From NCBI GenBank assembly GCA_023489435.1, contig JAMDCA010000020.1, positions 1 to 64,000 on the forward strand: a stretch of DNA of 64,000 nucleotides, given 5' to 3'. The notes under the pieces were generated by a model, which did not search any database, was not told where the DNA came from, and was given only the letters and a program-made list of their open reading frames with translations. Numbering within the stretch: position 1 is the stretch's first letter; every line of letters begins with the position of its first letter. Origin of the DNA: Thermoplasmatota archaeon (GTDB lineage Archaea > Thermoplasmatota > Thermoplasmata > Thermoplasmatales > Thermoplasmataceae). The translations under genes were made by a program, and so were the position numbers. Positions 7,210-15,606 of this stretch are shown in pieces.

Positions 7210-7569
7210 ATGGAGAAAAAAGCAGAGAATCTGGTCTGGGTTCTTGTAGGGCTTGTCGCCGTAATTGCAGCAGTTGCAATTATCACCTCTGTTTTGTTTG
7301 GTGGCAGATACACAAATGGAACATTCGGCCCATACGGAATGATGGGGGGATATTATGGCATGGGTTTGATAATGCCCATCATCGGGGTAATATCAGTTAT
7401 TTTTGTAATTGTATTTGTATTTTTCATACTGGATGCTCTCAGAGTGTCAGATCGGCATTTTGACAGTGCTTACAGCTTCAGGGCTGAGGAAATTGCCAGA
7501 GAGAGATTTGCAAAAGGGGAAATTTCAGAGCAGGAATACTATGCAATGTTGGAAAAGTTAAGGAAATAG
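7210..7569 (+). CDS. Small membrane protein with C-terminal SHOCT domain
   Basis: A 119-residue protein with two membrane segments (about 9-30 and 52-76) joined by a Gly/Tyr/Met-rich loop (YGMMGGYYGMG), which could contact copper through its Met residues. It ends in a SHOCT-type domain (about 88-118: ARERFAKGEISEQEYYAML), a short helical module common in bacterial and archaeal membrane proteins. It lies 8 bases before the blue copper gene and is surely cotranscribed with it. Role unknown; assembly or anchoring of the copper protein is a reasonable guess. Confidence 0.72.
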   Translation: MEKKAENLVWVLVGLVAVIAAVAIITSVLFGGRYTNGTFGPYGMMGGYYGMGLIMPIIGVISVIFVIVFVFFILDALRVSDRHFDSAYSFRAEEIARERFAKGEISEQEYYAMLEKLRK

Positions 7570-7577
7570 GTGTTTAG

Positions 7578-8156
7578 ATGAACAAACACAGGTTGTTTGG
7601 GTTAATTTCCGTGGCTGGACTAGCACTGGTTGTAATAATTTCTGCATCATACATCTGGGAATTCTCAGGTTATGCCAACGCACAGAATACTGGATTCATG
7701 ACAGGTGCAGAACTGTCTTCTCTCAATGCAAGTCCACCCGGCATATACGTTTCGCATTCCAATTCAACAATTTACCTTAACAATTCGGTGGATCTGCCGG
7801 TAATGATGGGGCCAATGGATGCCCCGAGCATGTACAGTTTTGAAATCCTCGGGATGTTTAATCCCACTTTAACAGTAATGCAGGGAACCACCCTAGATTT
7901 CACCGTGATTAATGTGGATACAGACTCTTACCACAATTTTGTGATGAGCCACTCAGGGCCGCCCTACTACATGGGTAGCATGATGCAAAGTTCTGGCTTG
8001 ATGAATAACATGAATTTCCTGCCACCTGTACATTCAGGCAGTTATGCCTATTCCAACCTGAGTTATAGCTTCTCCACACCTGGAACCTACTGGTATCTTT
8101 GCACTTATCCGGGGCATGCAGCCGAGGGAATGTATGGAAAAATCGTTGTAGTTTGA
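7578..8156 (+). CDS. Rusticyanin/sulfocyanin-like blue copper protein
   Basis: A 192-residue protein with an N-terminal membrane anchor or signal (about 7-26), a Ser/Thr/Asn-rich extracytoplasmic region and a cupredoxin fold. Type 1 copper ligands are all visible: His119 (DSYHNF), Cys175, His180 and Met185 in CTYPGHAAEGM. The C-x4-H-x4-M spacing equals that of rusticyanin (138/143/148 in the known protein) and sulfocyanin. It probably carries electrons on the outer face of the membrane at low pH, to a terminal oxidase or from iron/sulfur oxidation. No oxidase genes are present nearby. Confidence 0.85.
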   Translation: MNKHRLFGLISVAGLALVVIISASYIWEFSGYANAQNTGFMTGAELSSLNASPPGIYVSHSNSTIYLNNSVDLPVMMGPMDAPSMYSFEILGMFNPTLTVMQGTTLDFTVINVDTDSYHNFVMSHSGPPYYMGSMMQSSGLMNNMNFLPPVHSGSYAYSNLSYSFSTPGTYWYLCTYPGHAAEGMYGKIVVV

Positions 8157-8543
8157 ACCTCCAACCATATTTTTCTAAATATTATTTGTAAAAAAACACT
8201 AATTTGAGTCCAAACCCGGTCGCTTAAACGGGAAATTTCTCAACCATTTCTCGTGTCATAATCAATGAACGCATATAGCGGCCAACCTTACTTCATGCCA
8301 ACGCAGCCATTTAGACAGCATTATTTTGAAAAGATTCGAACTAAAACTTCCTCTCTTTTACTTCCTCCTAAAAAGCCAGTTTCCATATTATGGCTGTTCA
8401 GTTGACACCGCCAGCCCTGAAAGAAGGTGAGCTAAATCTTCGGATTCACCCCTCGAAATTTATGAGAAAATGCCTTTCGGGTCTCCAAAATCCTTATTTT
8501 TTTCTGCCAAATAATTTAAACCTTATTTGGACTATGTGGTTCA
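8157..8543. other. 387-base intergenic region
   Basis: I find no convincing gene here. A 66-codon frame from 8390 runs into the next gene in another frame and has no recognisable features. Near the right end AATTTAAACC (about 8513-8522) is a good TATA-like box 25 bases before the next ATG. Confidence 0.45.
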
Positions 8544-8819
8544 ATGATGCCGGGACAAATGCCTCCACAAGGGGACATTATAGGATTTGAAACTGAAGAG
8601 GAACCGAGATGGGTCACCGTGAAGCTGGAGGATGGATCGGTCATCCAGATAAAGATGGAAATAGTTGCAATTATGAAAGGCGGAAATGACCAGAACACTG
8701 GATTACCGATTTATATGGTCCAGGCAACTAATATCATAAGAATGGTCAAAGTTCCGAAGGAACTGATTAAAAAAGGATCTCCTCCAGATGATGGGAAAGG
8801 GGCTAACCTATACAGGTGA
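8544..8819 (+). CDS. Small conserved-looking protein of unknown function
   Basis: A 91-residue protein, not recognised. Residues about 20-80 look like a compact beta-rich fold (RWVTVKLEDGSVIQIKMEIVAIMKGG, then IYMVQATNIIRMV), after a Met/Pro/Gln-rich start. A TATA-like AATTTAAACC 25 bases upstream fits a leaderless transcript starting at ATG 8544. It stands alone, 178 bases before the Lrp-type gene. Confidence 0.68.
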   Translation: MMPGQMPPQGDIIGFETEEEPRWVTVKLEDGSVIQIKMEIVAIMKGGNDQNTGLPIYMVQATNIIRMVKVPKELIKKGSPPDDGKGANLYR

Positions 8820-8937
8820 TTTTCCCTTTAGGATCCGCGTTCAATTAACTTCTATAACCTACTGAGGTTGCCATAACCCTCATCAAAATACTGGCAGAAC
8901 CCGCATTTCAATTGCTCAGAAAATTATTCTTACAGTG

Positions 8938-8947
8938 GACAGCTGTC
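8938..8947. promoter_or_regulatory. Palindrome upstream of the Lrp-type gene
   Basis: GACAGCTGTC is a perfect 10-bp palindrome 51-60 bases upstream of the GTG start. Lrp/AsnC proteins usually autoregulate through palindromic sites, so this is a candidate operator. Confidence 0.3.
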
Positions 8948-8997
8948 AGAACAGTCTAAAGAACAAGGCATTTTAACCAGCAAGTGATTTTGATACA

Positions 8998-9390
8998 GTG
9001 GATGAGAAAGACTGGGCCATAATTGACATTCTGAGGCGCAATGCCAGAACCTCTAATTCAGACATAGGCAGGGAGCTTAATGTCTCAGAAGGCACCGTAA
9101 GAAAGAGAATTCAGAAGCTTCTTGACGAAGGTGCCATTAAGAAATTCACAGTTGTCCTGAGAAATGAGGGCGTGGAAGGGATGGTCCTCATCCGAACCGA
9201 CCCCAAGAGGGCAAAGGAATTGCTTGATTTCATAACAGACCGGTTTGACGAAGTTTATGAGTTCTCTGGTAGGTTTGACCTTGCAATACGTGTAAATTGC
9301 AAATCCCTGGAAGAGCTCAACAAGATTGTTGACGGGCTCAGGGAAATGGATGGGATCCGAAACACTGATACTATAATACGCCTGCATTGA
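8998..9390 (+). CDS. Lrp/AsnC-family transcriptional regulator
   Basis: A 130-residue regulator. The N-terminal winged helix (about 1-50: DWAIIDILRRNARTSNSDIG, NVSEGTVRKRIQKLLDEGAI) is followed by a short ligand-sensing RAM domain (about 55-130). Start is GTG at 8998; no in-frame ATG is available. The sequence is reminiscent of Sulfolobus LysM in the DNA-binding part, but target and effector amino acid cannot be told. No biosynthetic operon adjoins it; Alba follows 60 bases downstream with its own strong ribosome-binding site. Confidence 0.87.
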   Translation: MDEKDWAIIDILRRNARTSNSDIGRELNVSEGTVRKRIQKLLDEGAIKKFTVVLRNEGVEGMVLIRTDPKRAKELLDFITDRFDEVYEFSGRFDLAIRVNCKSLEELNKIVDGLREMDGIRNTDTIIRLH

Positions 9391-9450
9391 TAATTCCATC
9401 ATTCGATATAATTAAATATCAACTTTTTATGGGAAAAAGGAGGGAACTAC

Positions 9451-9720
9451 ATGGCAGAGGAAAACGTCATTTTCGTCGGAAAAAAACCAACAATGAACTA
9501 CGTACTAGCTGTTGTAACCCAGTTCAACAACAATGTTGACAGGATTACTATAAAAGCCCGTGGCAAAGCAATAAGCAAAGCCGTCGACATAGCAGAGATA
9601 ACACGTCATAAGTTCATTCAAAACGCAAAATACGAGAACATTAAGGTAGAAACAGAAAAACTCCAGGGAGAAAGGGGAGAGTCGAACGTTTCTTCCATAG
9701 AAATAACCCTCATAAGATGA
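9451..9720 (+). CDS. albA: Chromatin protein Alba
   Basis: An 89-residue DNA/RNA-binding chromatin protein. The hallmark N-terminal stretch VIFVGKKPTMNYVLAV carries the adjacent lysines (11, 12) that contact DNA and are the site of acetylation in Sulfolobus Alba. ARGKAISKAVDIAEI and the C-terminal beta strand are also typical. A strong Shine-Dalgarno AAGGAGGG lies 8 bases before the ATG, unlike most leaderless neighbours, and fits high expression. It is a dimeric nucleoid protein. Confidence 0.95.
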   Translation: MAEENVIFVGKKPTMNYVLAVVTQFNNNVDRITIKARGKAISKAVDIAEITRHKFIQNAKYENIKVETEKLQGERGESNVSSIEITLIR

Positions 9721-9849
9721 TGCGGTGTTTTACGCCAACTCACATAATTTTCCTTTTTCAATCCTCATTGGCCTATTGCGAAAATTAGGAAAAAATAATT
9801 GGCAATCATTAAATGACCCGGTTAAATTAAGGCATGGTACAGTGAGCAC

Positions 9850-10833
9850 ATGAGAGACTTCCTGGATTGGAGCATCAGTTTGCATGGGAAGGTGGACGAG
9901 GTCAATGAGAGATTGCTTCTCGCGATCCGCACCGACCAGGAAGAATTATACAGGATGTCAAAGTACACCATTGAGGCTGGAGGAAAGAGATTCAGGCCCC
10001 TTCTCACCATTCTTGCATATGAGATAAGCAGTGAAGGCCACTACTCCAATATACTAGACCTTGCAGCCGGGTACGAACTTATACACACTGCAAGCCTCAT
10101 TCACGATGATATTATAGACAATGCTGCAACCAGGAGAGGAAGACCGACTCTCAACAACGTGGATGGCGTTGCAAATGCAATTGTTGTGGGCGATTACCTG
10201 TTTGCAAAGGCATATGAACTGGGGTCCAGGTATGGCACAGTAGTGTCAAAAATTATGGCAGATGCATCAAGCAGGCTCGCTGAAGGCCAGACACTGGAGG
10301 CTTTCAGCCTGGGAAATCTCGATCTGAGCGAAGAGACTTACCTGGAAATAATCAGCAACAAAACGGCGAGATTCTTCGAGGCATGCGCAATGGGTGCTAC
10401 CGTTGCTGCTGGAGCTGGAACGGCAATTTCCAATGCTCTGAGCAATTTTGCCTACAACCTGGGGATGGCTTTTCAGGTAACTGATGACATCCTGGACATA
10501 GTTGGCGATTCAAGTAAACTCGGTAAGCCTACATTCACGGACATAAGGCACAGTGCAATCACCCTGCCCCTTATACACACCCTGCGGAAGACAGATGCAA
10601 ATGGCAGGGATGAGCTTAAAAGAAAACTTCTGGAAGGGGAAAGCGGAGAGGTTGACATGAACCTTAAAAACCTCATGGTCGAGACCGGAGCAATCGATTA
10701 TTCATTTTCAGTTGCGAAAAGGTATTCTCAGATTGCCCTGGAATCCCTCAAGGACACTGGTAAGTCACCGGACCTTAATCTTCTAATGGAACTTGCCATG
10801 ATTGTCATTGAAAGAATAGAGGAACTCAGCTAA
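9850..10833 (+). CDS. Polyprenyl (geranylgeranyl-type) diphosphate synthase
   Basis: A 327-residue trans-prenyltransferase that adds isopentenyl diphosphate units to make the C20 (possibly longer) precursor of archaeal ether lipids. First Asp-rich motif DDIID at 86-90, second DDILD at 212-216, and GGKRFRP (44-50) for IPP binding. The residues five before the first motif are small (TASLIHDDIID), which fits C20 or longer products. Product length cannot be fixed by eye. It stands between Alba and a convergent zinc-ribbon gene, whose end overlaps by 4 bases. Confidence 0.9.
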   Translation: MRDFLDWSISLHGKVDEVNERLLLAIRTDQEELYRMSKYTIEAGGKRFRPLLTILAYEISSEGHYSNILDLAAGYELIHTASLIHDDIIDNAATRRGRPTLNNVDGVANAIVVGDYLFAKAYELGSRYGTVVSKIMADASSRLAEGQTLEAFSLGNLDLSEETYLEIISNKTARFFEACAMGATVAAGAGTAISNALSNFAYNLGMAFQVTDDILDIVGDSSKLGKPTFTDIRHSAITLPLIHTLRKTDANGRDELKRKLLEGESGEVDMNLKNLMVETGAIDYSFSVAKRYSQIALESLKDTGKSPDLNLLMELAMIVIERIEELS

Positions 10834-11018
10834 TCATTTTCCTGATTTTCTGCACCGCTGTTAATTTCCTTCCTAAACTTTTCAATGTCTTTGGGCTTTA
10901 CTTCAAGTACAAAAGTACCTTCGTATCCGCAATCATTGCAGCGGTAGATTGCTCCTATGAGCCCACCTGCGATCCAGTAAACATGGGTTGAGGCACATTT
11001 AGGGCAAATCTTGACCAT
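10830..11018 (-). CDS. Small zinc-ribbon protein
   Basis: A 62-residue protein with two CxxC knuckles, Cys5/Cys8 (CPKC) and Cys27/Cys30 (CNDCGYEGTF), followed by a charged tail. I chose the ATG at 11018 because the ribbon starts two residues later; a longer frame to 11141 has no domain character. It is a nucleic-acid-binding or transcription-associated type of ribbon widespread in archaea, with no specific function known to me. Confidence 0.7.
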   Translation of the reverse strand: MVKICPKCASTHVYWIAGGLIGAIYRCNDCGYEGTFVLEVKPKDIEKFRKEINSGAENQEND

Positions 11019-11178
11019 TTCAGGTGTTTTCAAAAATTTACCTACAATACATGCCATGTGATGAAACCACATAACAGTTCTCAGCGGATTCATATGGTTA
11101 AATGTGGGCAAATCTAATTCAATTATCAACTGATATGCCATAAATAAAGCCGCTTATGAGAAAAACTATTGCTTATGC

Positions 11179-12747
11179 ATGCCTTTCAGTGTTATGAGCG
11201 GACAGAATTTTGACAGTTTCAGAGAGGGCACTCTTAATGCCTTGGGGTTGAAGGGACTGAATTCCGGAATATTTGACGGACAATGGAAGGATTTGAAGGG
11301 AAGGAATGTGTACAAATCTTCAAGTCCCGTAGATGGAAAACACATTGCTGACCTGACACTGGCAAACAGGGAAGATTTTGATTCAATAGTAAGGAACTCA
11401 CGTAAGATATTCGAGGAATGGAGAGAATATACGGCTCCGCGGAGAGGGGAGATAATACGATCCCTTGGCGACCTTCTCGTGAGGAAGAAAAAGGAACTTG
11501 GCGCCCTTGTTACTTTGGAAGTTGGAAAAACACCATCCGAAGGTGAAGGTGAAATACAGGAAATGATCGACGTTGCTTACTTCGCTTCCGGCCTCTCGAG
11601 GCAGCTTTATGGTCTGACCATGGGAAGTGAGAGGCCATTTCACAGGCTCTATGAGCAATGGGTACCTCTGGGTCCCGTAGGCATCATAAGTGCTTTCAAC
11701 TTCCCAGCCGCAGTGTGGTCATGGAATTCCATGATTGCGGCAGTGTGCGGAGACACTGCGATCTGGAAACCGTCAACAAAGGCTGCACTTGTAGCCACAG
11801 GCGTAATGCATGCGGTTTCAGAGGCACTCAGTGATCTTGGGGCACCGCAGATATTCAGCCTTATGGTCAGCAGGGGAAACGAAGGAGGAGAATGGATATC
11901 AAACGAACCTGGAATTCCACTGGTTTCATTCACCGGTTCCACAAATACGGGAAGAAACCTTTACCAGAAGGTCTCTTCCAGAATGGGGAGATCTATTCTG
12001 GAGCTGGGAGGGAACAATGCTGCCATCGTTACGGAGAAGAGTGACATGAATGTGGCACTGAAGGGTGTGGCTTTCGGAGCTTTGGCAACTGCCGGCCAGA
12101 GATGTACCAGCACCAGGCGGGTAATTATACAGGATTCCATCTACGAAGAGTTTGTTGGAAAACTGCAGAAGGTGTACTCCAACGTCAAGATAGGTAACCC
12201 CAACGACCCTGGAGTACTGGTAGGCCCGCTTATCGACGGAAAGGCAGTGAAAACATACCTGGATGCAATAGAAACTGCCAGAAAGCAGGGCGGAAAAGTC
12301 CTCCATCAGGGGAAATCTATGAAAATTCAGGGACTAGAGGAAGGCAATTATGTTTCACCGACAATAGTTGAAGCTAAGCAGGACATGCCAATAGTCAAGG
12401 TGGAGACTTTCGGGCCTCTCCTTTACGTTTTCAAATACCACTCCTTTGACGAAGCCCTGAAAATGCATAACGATGTTCCACAGGGCCTTTCCTCTGCTAT
12501 TTTTACAACCGATATTCGAGAAGAAGAGGAATTCCTTTCGGCCAGAGGCTCAGACTGCGGAATTGCAAACGTCAATACGAGCACAGCGGGAGCTGAAATA
12601 GGCGGTGCCTTTGGCGGAGAGAAGGAAACCGGCTATGGCAGGGAGAGTGGAACTGATTCCTGGAAAGCATACATGAGGCGCCAAACCGTTACAAAGAACT
12701 TCGGAAAGGACGTTCCACTATCTCAGGGTGTTAAGTTCGACGTATAA
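11179..12747 (+). CDS. Aldehyde dehydrogenase, ALDH7 (antiquitin)-like
   Basis: A 522-residue NAD(P)-dependent aldehyde dehydrogenase. Visible motifs: SAFNFPAAVW (171-180), FTGSTNTGR (251-259), catalytic base Glu275 in LELGGNNA, and nucleophile Cys309 in ATAGQRCTSTRR. The GQRCT-STRR and ELGGNNA forms are characteristic of ALDH7, whose members oxidise aminoadipate semialdehyde/piperideine-6-carboxylate in lysine breakdown. The substrate in this organism is not shown by context. A second possible start (ATG at residue 6) is equally good. Confidence 0.88.
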   Translation: MPFSVMSGQNFDSFREGTLNALGLKGLNSGIFDGQWKDLKGRNVYKSSSPVDGKHIADLTLANREDFDSIVRNSRKIFEEWREYTAPRRGEIIRSLGDLLVRKKKELGALVTLEVGKTPSEGEGEIQEMIDVAYFASGLSRQLYGLTMGSERPFHRLYEQWVPLGPVGIISAFNFPAAVWSWNSMIAAVCGDTAIWKPSTKAALVATGVMHAVSEALSDLGAPQIFSLMVSRGNEGGEWISNEPGIPLVSFTGSTNTGRNLYQKVSSRMGRSILELGGNNAAIVTEKSDMNVALKGVAFGALATAGQRCTSTRRVIIQDSIYEEFVGKLQKVYSNVKIGNPNDPGVLVGPLIDGKAVKTYLDAIETARKQGGKVLHQGKSMKIQGLEEGNYVSPTIVEAKQDMPIVKVETFGPLLYVFKYHSFDEALKMHNDVPQGLSSAIFTTDIREEEEFLSARGSDCGIANVNTSTAGAEIGGAFGGEKETGYGRESGTDSWKAYMRRQTVTKNFGKDVPLSQGVKFDV

Positions 12748-12818
12748 TTTCCCACATTTTTATTATTGGTAGTAATTTTTTTATCATTAATCATTTTGAA
12801 GTCGGTCATTATGAGCAA

Positions 12819-13643
12819 ATGCTGCAGATGGAAACTTCAAGCATTACTGAATTGAAATTTGTCAAGTCCGTAGAGGTTGTGCCCGCAAAGAACCTCGACA
12901 TTGAAGATTTCAGGCAGGCTGCTTCACTTTTATCGGATGTTGCGGATGTGGTCACAGCACCGGAAAATCCCATGGGAATGCCGGGAATCGATCCTATCAT
13001 TTCCACCTATCTCATCGCTAAGGAATACAACCTCATAGCAATGCCCCACCTTACTCCAAGAGACAAGAACCGGCTTTTTATCCATTCACAGGTAATCACT
13101 GCCCTGAAAATCGGCATCAGGAACTTCTTTGTCATTGGTGGCGATCCCATAAGCAAGAAGCTTGACTCTAAGGAAGTCAGGGAAATAGATGTACTGCAGA
13201 CAATCAACACAATAAGGCAGTCTGAAGTTTTCCTGAAGGAACCTTTTCCAAAGGTGGGAATCGGATCCGCGTTCAACCCCTACAGGGAAGTGGAGCAGGA
13301 GATTCTTGCAAAGAAGCTTGAAAACGGTTCAAATTTCTTCATAAGCCAGATCATCTTTGAGGCGGAACACCTGAAAAAGGACTGGATACGAAACAGATCC
13401 TTCAGGCTGTCTGCAGGCTTCATGCCCCTTACAAGGAAGAGCCAGATTGAAGGGATAAAGAAGATGGGGGTAAGATTTTCAGAGGAAACGCTCAAAAAAC
13501 TTGACCAGGCTGAAGACATTACAGCAACTTCCACAAGGTTGATCCTGGACGCATTCGATGAAGCCAGGGAATATGTTGACGGCATTCACGTAATGCCTTT
13601 GGGCAACAACAGGCTTGCAAAACAGATATTGGAGAGTATATAG
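12819..13643 (+). CDS. Methylenetetrahydrofolate reductase-like protein (MetF-like)
   Basis: A 274-residue TIM-barrel protein of the MTHFR family: VEVVPAKNLD near the N-terminus, MPHLTPRDKNR (79-89), FFVIGGDPI and GIGSAFNPY are the recognisable blocks. It would supply methyl groups on a folate-type carrier for methionine synthesis. It abuts the MetE N-domain gene (stop 13643, next ATG 13644), so the three genes 12819-15606 form one operon. Whether the carrier is tetrahydrofolate or another pterin cannot be seen. Confidence 0.8.
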   Translation: MLQMETSSITELKFVKSVEVVPAKNLDIEDFRQAASLLSDVADVVTAPENPMGMPGIDPIISTYLIAKEYNLIAMPHLTPRDKNRLFIHSQVITALKIGIRNFFVIGGDPISKKLDSKEVREIDVLQTINTIRQSEVFLKEPFPKVGIGSAFNPYREVEQEILAKKLENGSNFFISQIIFEAEHLKKDWIRNRSFRLSAGFMPLTRKSQIEGIKKMGVRFSEETLKKLDQAEDITATSTRLILDAFDEAREYVDGIHVMPLGNNRLAKQILESI

Positions 13644-14564
13644 ATGGCAGAAATACTTAAACTGACATATGGAATATTTCCGAAAACAGAAAAGCTCAGA
13701 GTGAGGGTAGGCAGATGGGAGAGGAAAATCCTGCCGGCAAGGGAACTTGAAGATCTAATCAGGGAAGAAACTGAAGCATTCCAGAAACTTGCAAGGGAAA
13801 ACAGGATTTCCGCATTCACTGACCCACTGTTCAACTGGTATGATATTTTCAGGCCACTGTCGCTTCTGTCCGGAGGGATAGAGCTTGGGCCACTTACGAG
13901 ATATGGGGAAACCAACACGTTCTACAGGCTACCGGAGGTCAGAGGACCCCTTTCCCTGAACGGGACCCCTTGGGAATATAAGGAGCTCGGTGAGAATCCT
14001 CCCCTGCCACTTTACCACGTTGACCAGGGTGCAGACCAGCTGGCCTTTGTTCCAGGGCCTGTAACCTTCTTCCATTTCTGTGGGAATGTGGCTGCAGAAA
14101 GTTTTGGGAATTTCTCTGAACAGCTTGGGAGATTTTACAGCCAGGCTCTGGCCAAATTCAAGTTCAAAAAGTTCCTGGTTTTTGAGTCGGTTCCACTTGG
14201 GGATAAAGATCTCGGGCCATTTTACAAATCAGTGGACCCTGAAAAAACCATTCTGGTAACTACAGGAAAACTTGAAGGCAAGACACTTGCCTCGGCCGGC
14301 AAAAAATTCCATTCCGTTGTGACAGGGGATGAAAGTGGTAATATCAGAACTGCAGCCAAATATTCAGCCATTCCGGGCCTAGCTCTCATAGATGCCCACA
14401 ATACAAAGCTGGAAGACCCCAAGGCAATCACTAATAAGGCAAATGACCTTGGAAAGGAGCACGGCATAAACAGGCTCTATGTTACCCACTCTGATTATCT
14501 CGACTTCTTCCCGAGGGAGATCGCAGAGAAAAAGGTCCAGCTCATAGGGAAAATAGGTGAGTAA
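13644..14564 (+). CDS. MetE N-terminal-domain protein of a split cobalamin-independent methionine synthase
   Basis: A 306-residue protein corresponding to the N-terminal half of the large MetE, without the catalytic zinc residues: FNWYDIFRPL, RYGETNTFYRLP and GPVTFFHFC are MetE N-domain-like. In bacteria both halves are one chain of about 750 residues; here the catalytic half is the next gene. It probably forms a complex with that gene's product or binds the methyl donor. Its stop is one base before the downstream ATG (14566), so translation is coupled. Confidence 0.78.
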   Translation: MAEILKLTYGIFPKTEKLRVRVGRWERKILPARELEDLIREETEAFQKLARENRISAFTDPLFNWYDIFRPLSLLSGGIELGPLTRYGETNTFYRLPEVRGPLSLNGTPWEYKELGENPPLPLYHVDQGADQLAFVPGPVTFFHFCGNVAAESFGNFSEQLGRFYSQALAKFKFKKFLVFESVPLGDKDLGPFYKSVDPEKTILVTTGKLEGKTLASAGKKFHSVVTGDESGNIRTAAKYSAIPGLALIDAHNTKLEDPKAITNKANDLGKEHGINRLYVTHSDYLDFFPREIAEKKVQLIGKIGE

Positions 14565-14565
14565 A

Positions 14566-15606
14566 ATGTCAGAAAATCTCTTTATAACCCAGGAAATAGG
14601 AAGCTTCAGAAAACCAGATTATCTAAGCAAGAAATTCCACACCATTGAGGGGCAGAAGGAATTCTTCGACCTTGCAAGGAAGGCAACAGTTGAGACCATT
14701 GACCTGTTCGAAAAGTCCGGGCTGGACAACCTTGGAGTAGGAGGGGAGATGTTCAGGTGGGAGATGTATGAGCATCTTGCTGCAAACGTTGGCGGCCTGG
14801 AATTCTACGGAATGGTAAGGTCTTTTGACAACAGATATTACAAGAAAGGGAGTGTTGTATCCAAAATTACAAGAAAGAACCCTTTTCATGTCGAAGAGCT
14901 TGAATATGTGCTTTCCCGGACAAAAGGGAAGCTAAAGGTACCAATTACCGGGCCATATACCATGATGGACTGGTCCTTCAATGAATATTATAAAGACAGG
15001 AGAGAGCTGGCAAACGCCTATGCAGACGTCATAAACCAGGAAATCAGGGCACTGAAAAAAGTATGGGAAAAGGCCAGAGGCAATGAGACACTGGAGATAC
15101 AGATCGACGAGCCAGCAGCCACTACCCATCCGGGAGAAATGGACATTGTTACTGAATCAGTCAACAGGTCATTCCAGGGGATAAGCGCCATAGAGCCGAC
15201 AATACATGTCTGTTACAGCGTGGATTACAGGTACCTTTACAACACTCTCCACGATCTGAAGGTTCAAGGCCTTAACCTTGAGTACGCAAACAGGGACAAA
15301 TACTCTGGAGGGACATCCATAGACCAGAGGCCAGGGTACGCTGATCTGAAGGCTTTCAACGAAGTAAACCAGACCCTTTCCGAGAAAAAATTCATCGGGC
15401 TTGGGGTTACTGACATACACGTGGACTTTGTTGAACCGGTTTCACTGATTAAGGACCGAATTGAGGCAGCAGTAAAACTTGTGGAGGATCCAAAGCTACT
15501 CAGGATTAACCCTGATTGCGGCCTCAGAACAAGGTCAAGGCAGATAGGATTCGACAAACTGAAAAATATGGTGGATGCAGTCAAGGATTTGAGAAAATCC
15601 TACTGA
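14566..15606 (+). CDS. metE: Methionine synthase, MetE catalytic (C-terminal) domain
   Basis: A 346-residue zinc enzyme transferring a methyl group to homocysteine. Zinc ligands are visible: His214 and Cys216 (IHVCYS), Glu239 (NLEYAN) and Cys318 (NPDCGLRTR). DEPA (substrate binding) is at about 181-184. I chose ATG 14566 with GGTGA six bases upstream; a GTG at 14557 is also in frame. With the MetF-like and MetE-N genes it makes a methionine cassette. Some archaeal stand-alone MetE cores use corrinoid methyl donors, so the donor is not certain. Confidence 0.88.
   Translation: MSENLFITQEIGSFRKPDYLSKKFHTIEGQKEFFDLARKATVETIDLFEKSGLDNLGVGGEMFRWEMYEHLAANVGGLEFYGMVRSFDNRYYKKGSVVSKITRKNPFHVEELEYVLSRTKGKLKVPITGPYTMMDWSFNEYYKDRRELANAYADVINQEIRALKKVWEKARGNETLEIQIDEPAATTHPGEMDIVTESVNRSFQGISAIEPTIHVCYSVDYRYLYNTLHDLKVQGLNLEYANRDKYSGGTSIDQRPGYADLKAFNEVNQTLSEKKFIGLGVTDIHVDFVEPVSLIKDRIEAAVKLVEDPKLLRINPDCGLRTRSRQIGFDKLKNMVDAVKDLRKSY

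Noticed and set aside
8390-8590. 66-codon frame between the copper protein and the 8544 gene
   Set aside because: It overlaps the better-supported gene at 8544 in another frame, has no domain character and no start signal.
11019-11141. Upstream extension of the zinc-ribbon gene
   Set aside because: The added 41 residues show no conserved pattern; the ribbon begins two residues after ATG 11018.
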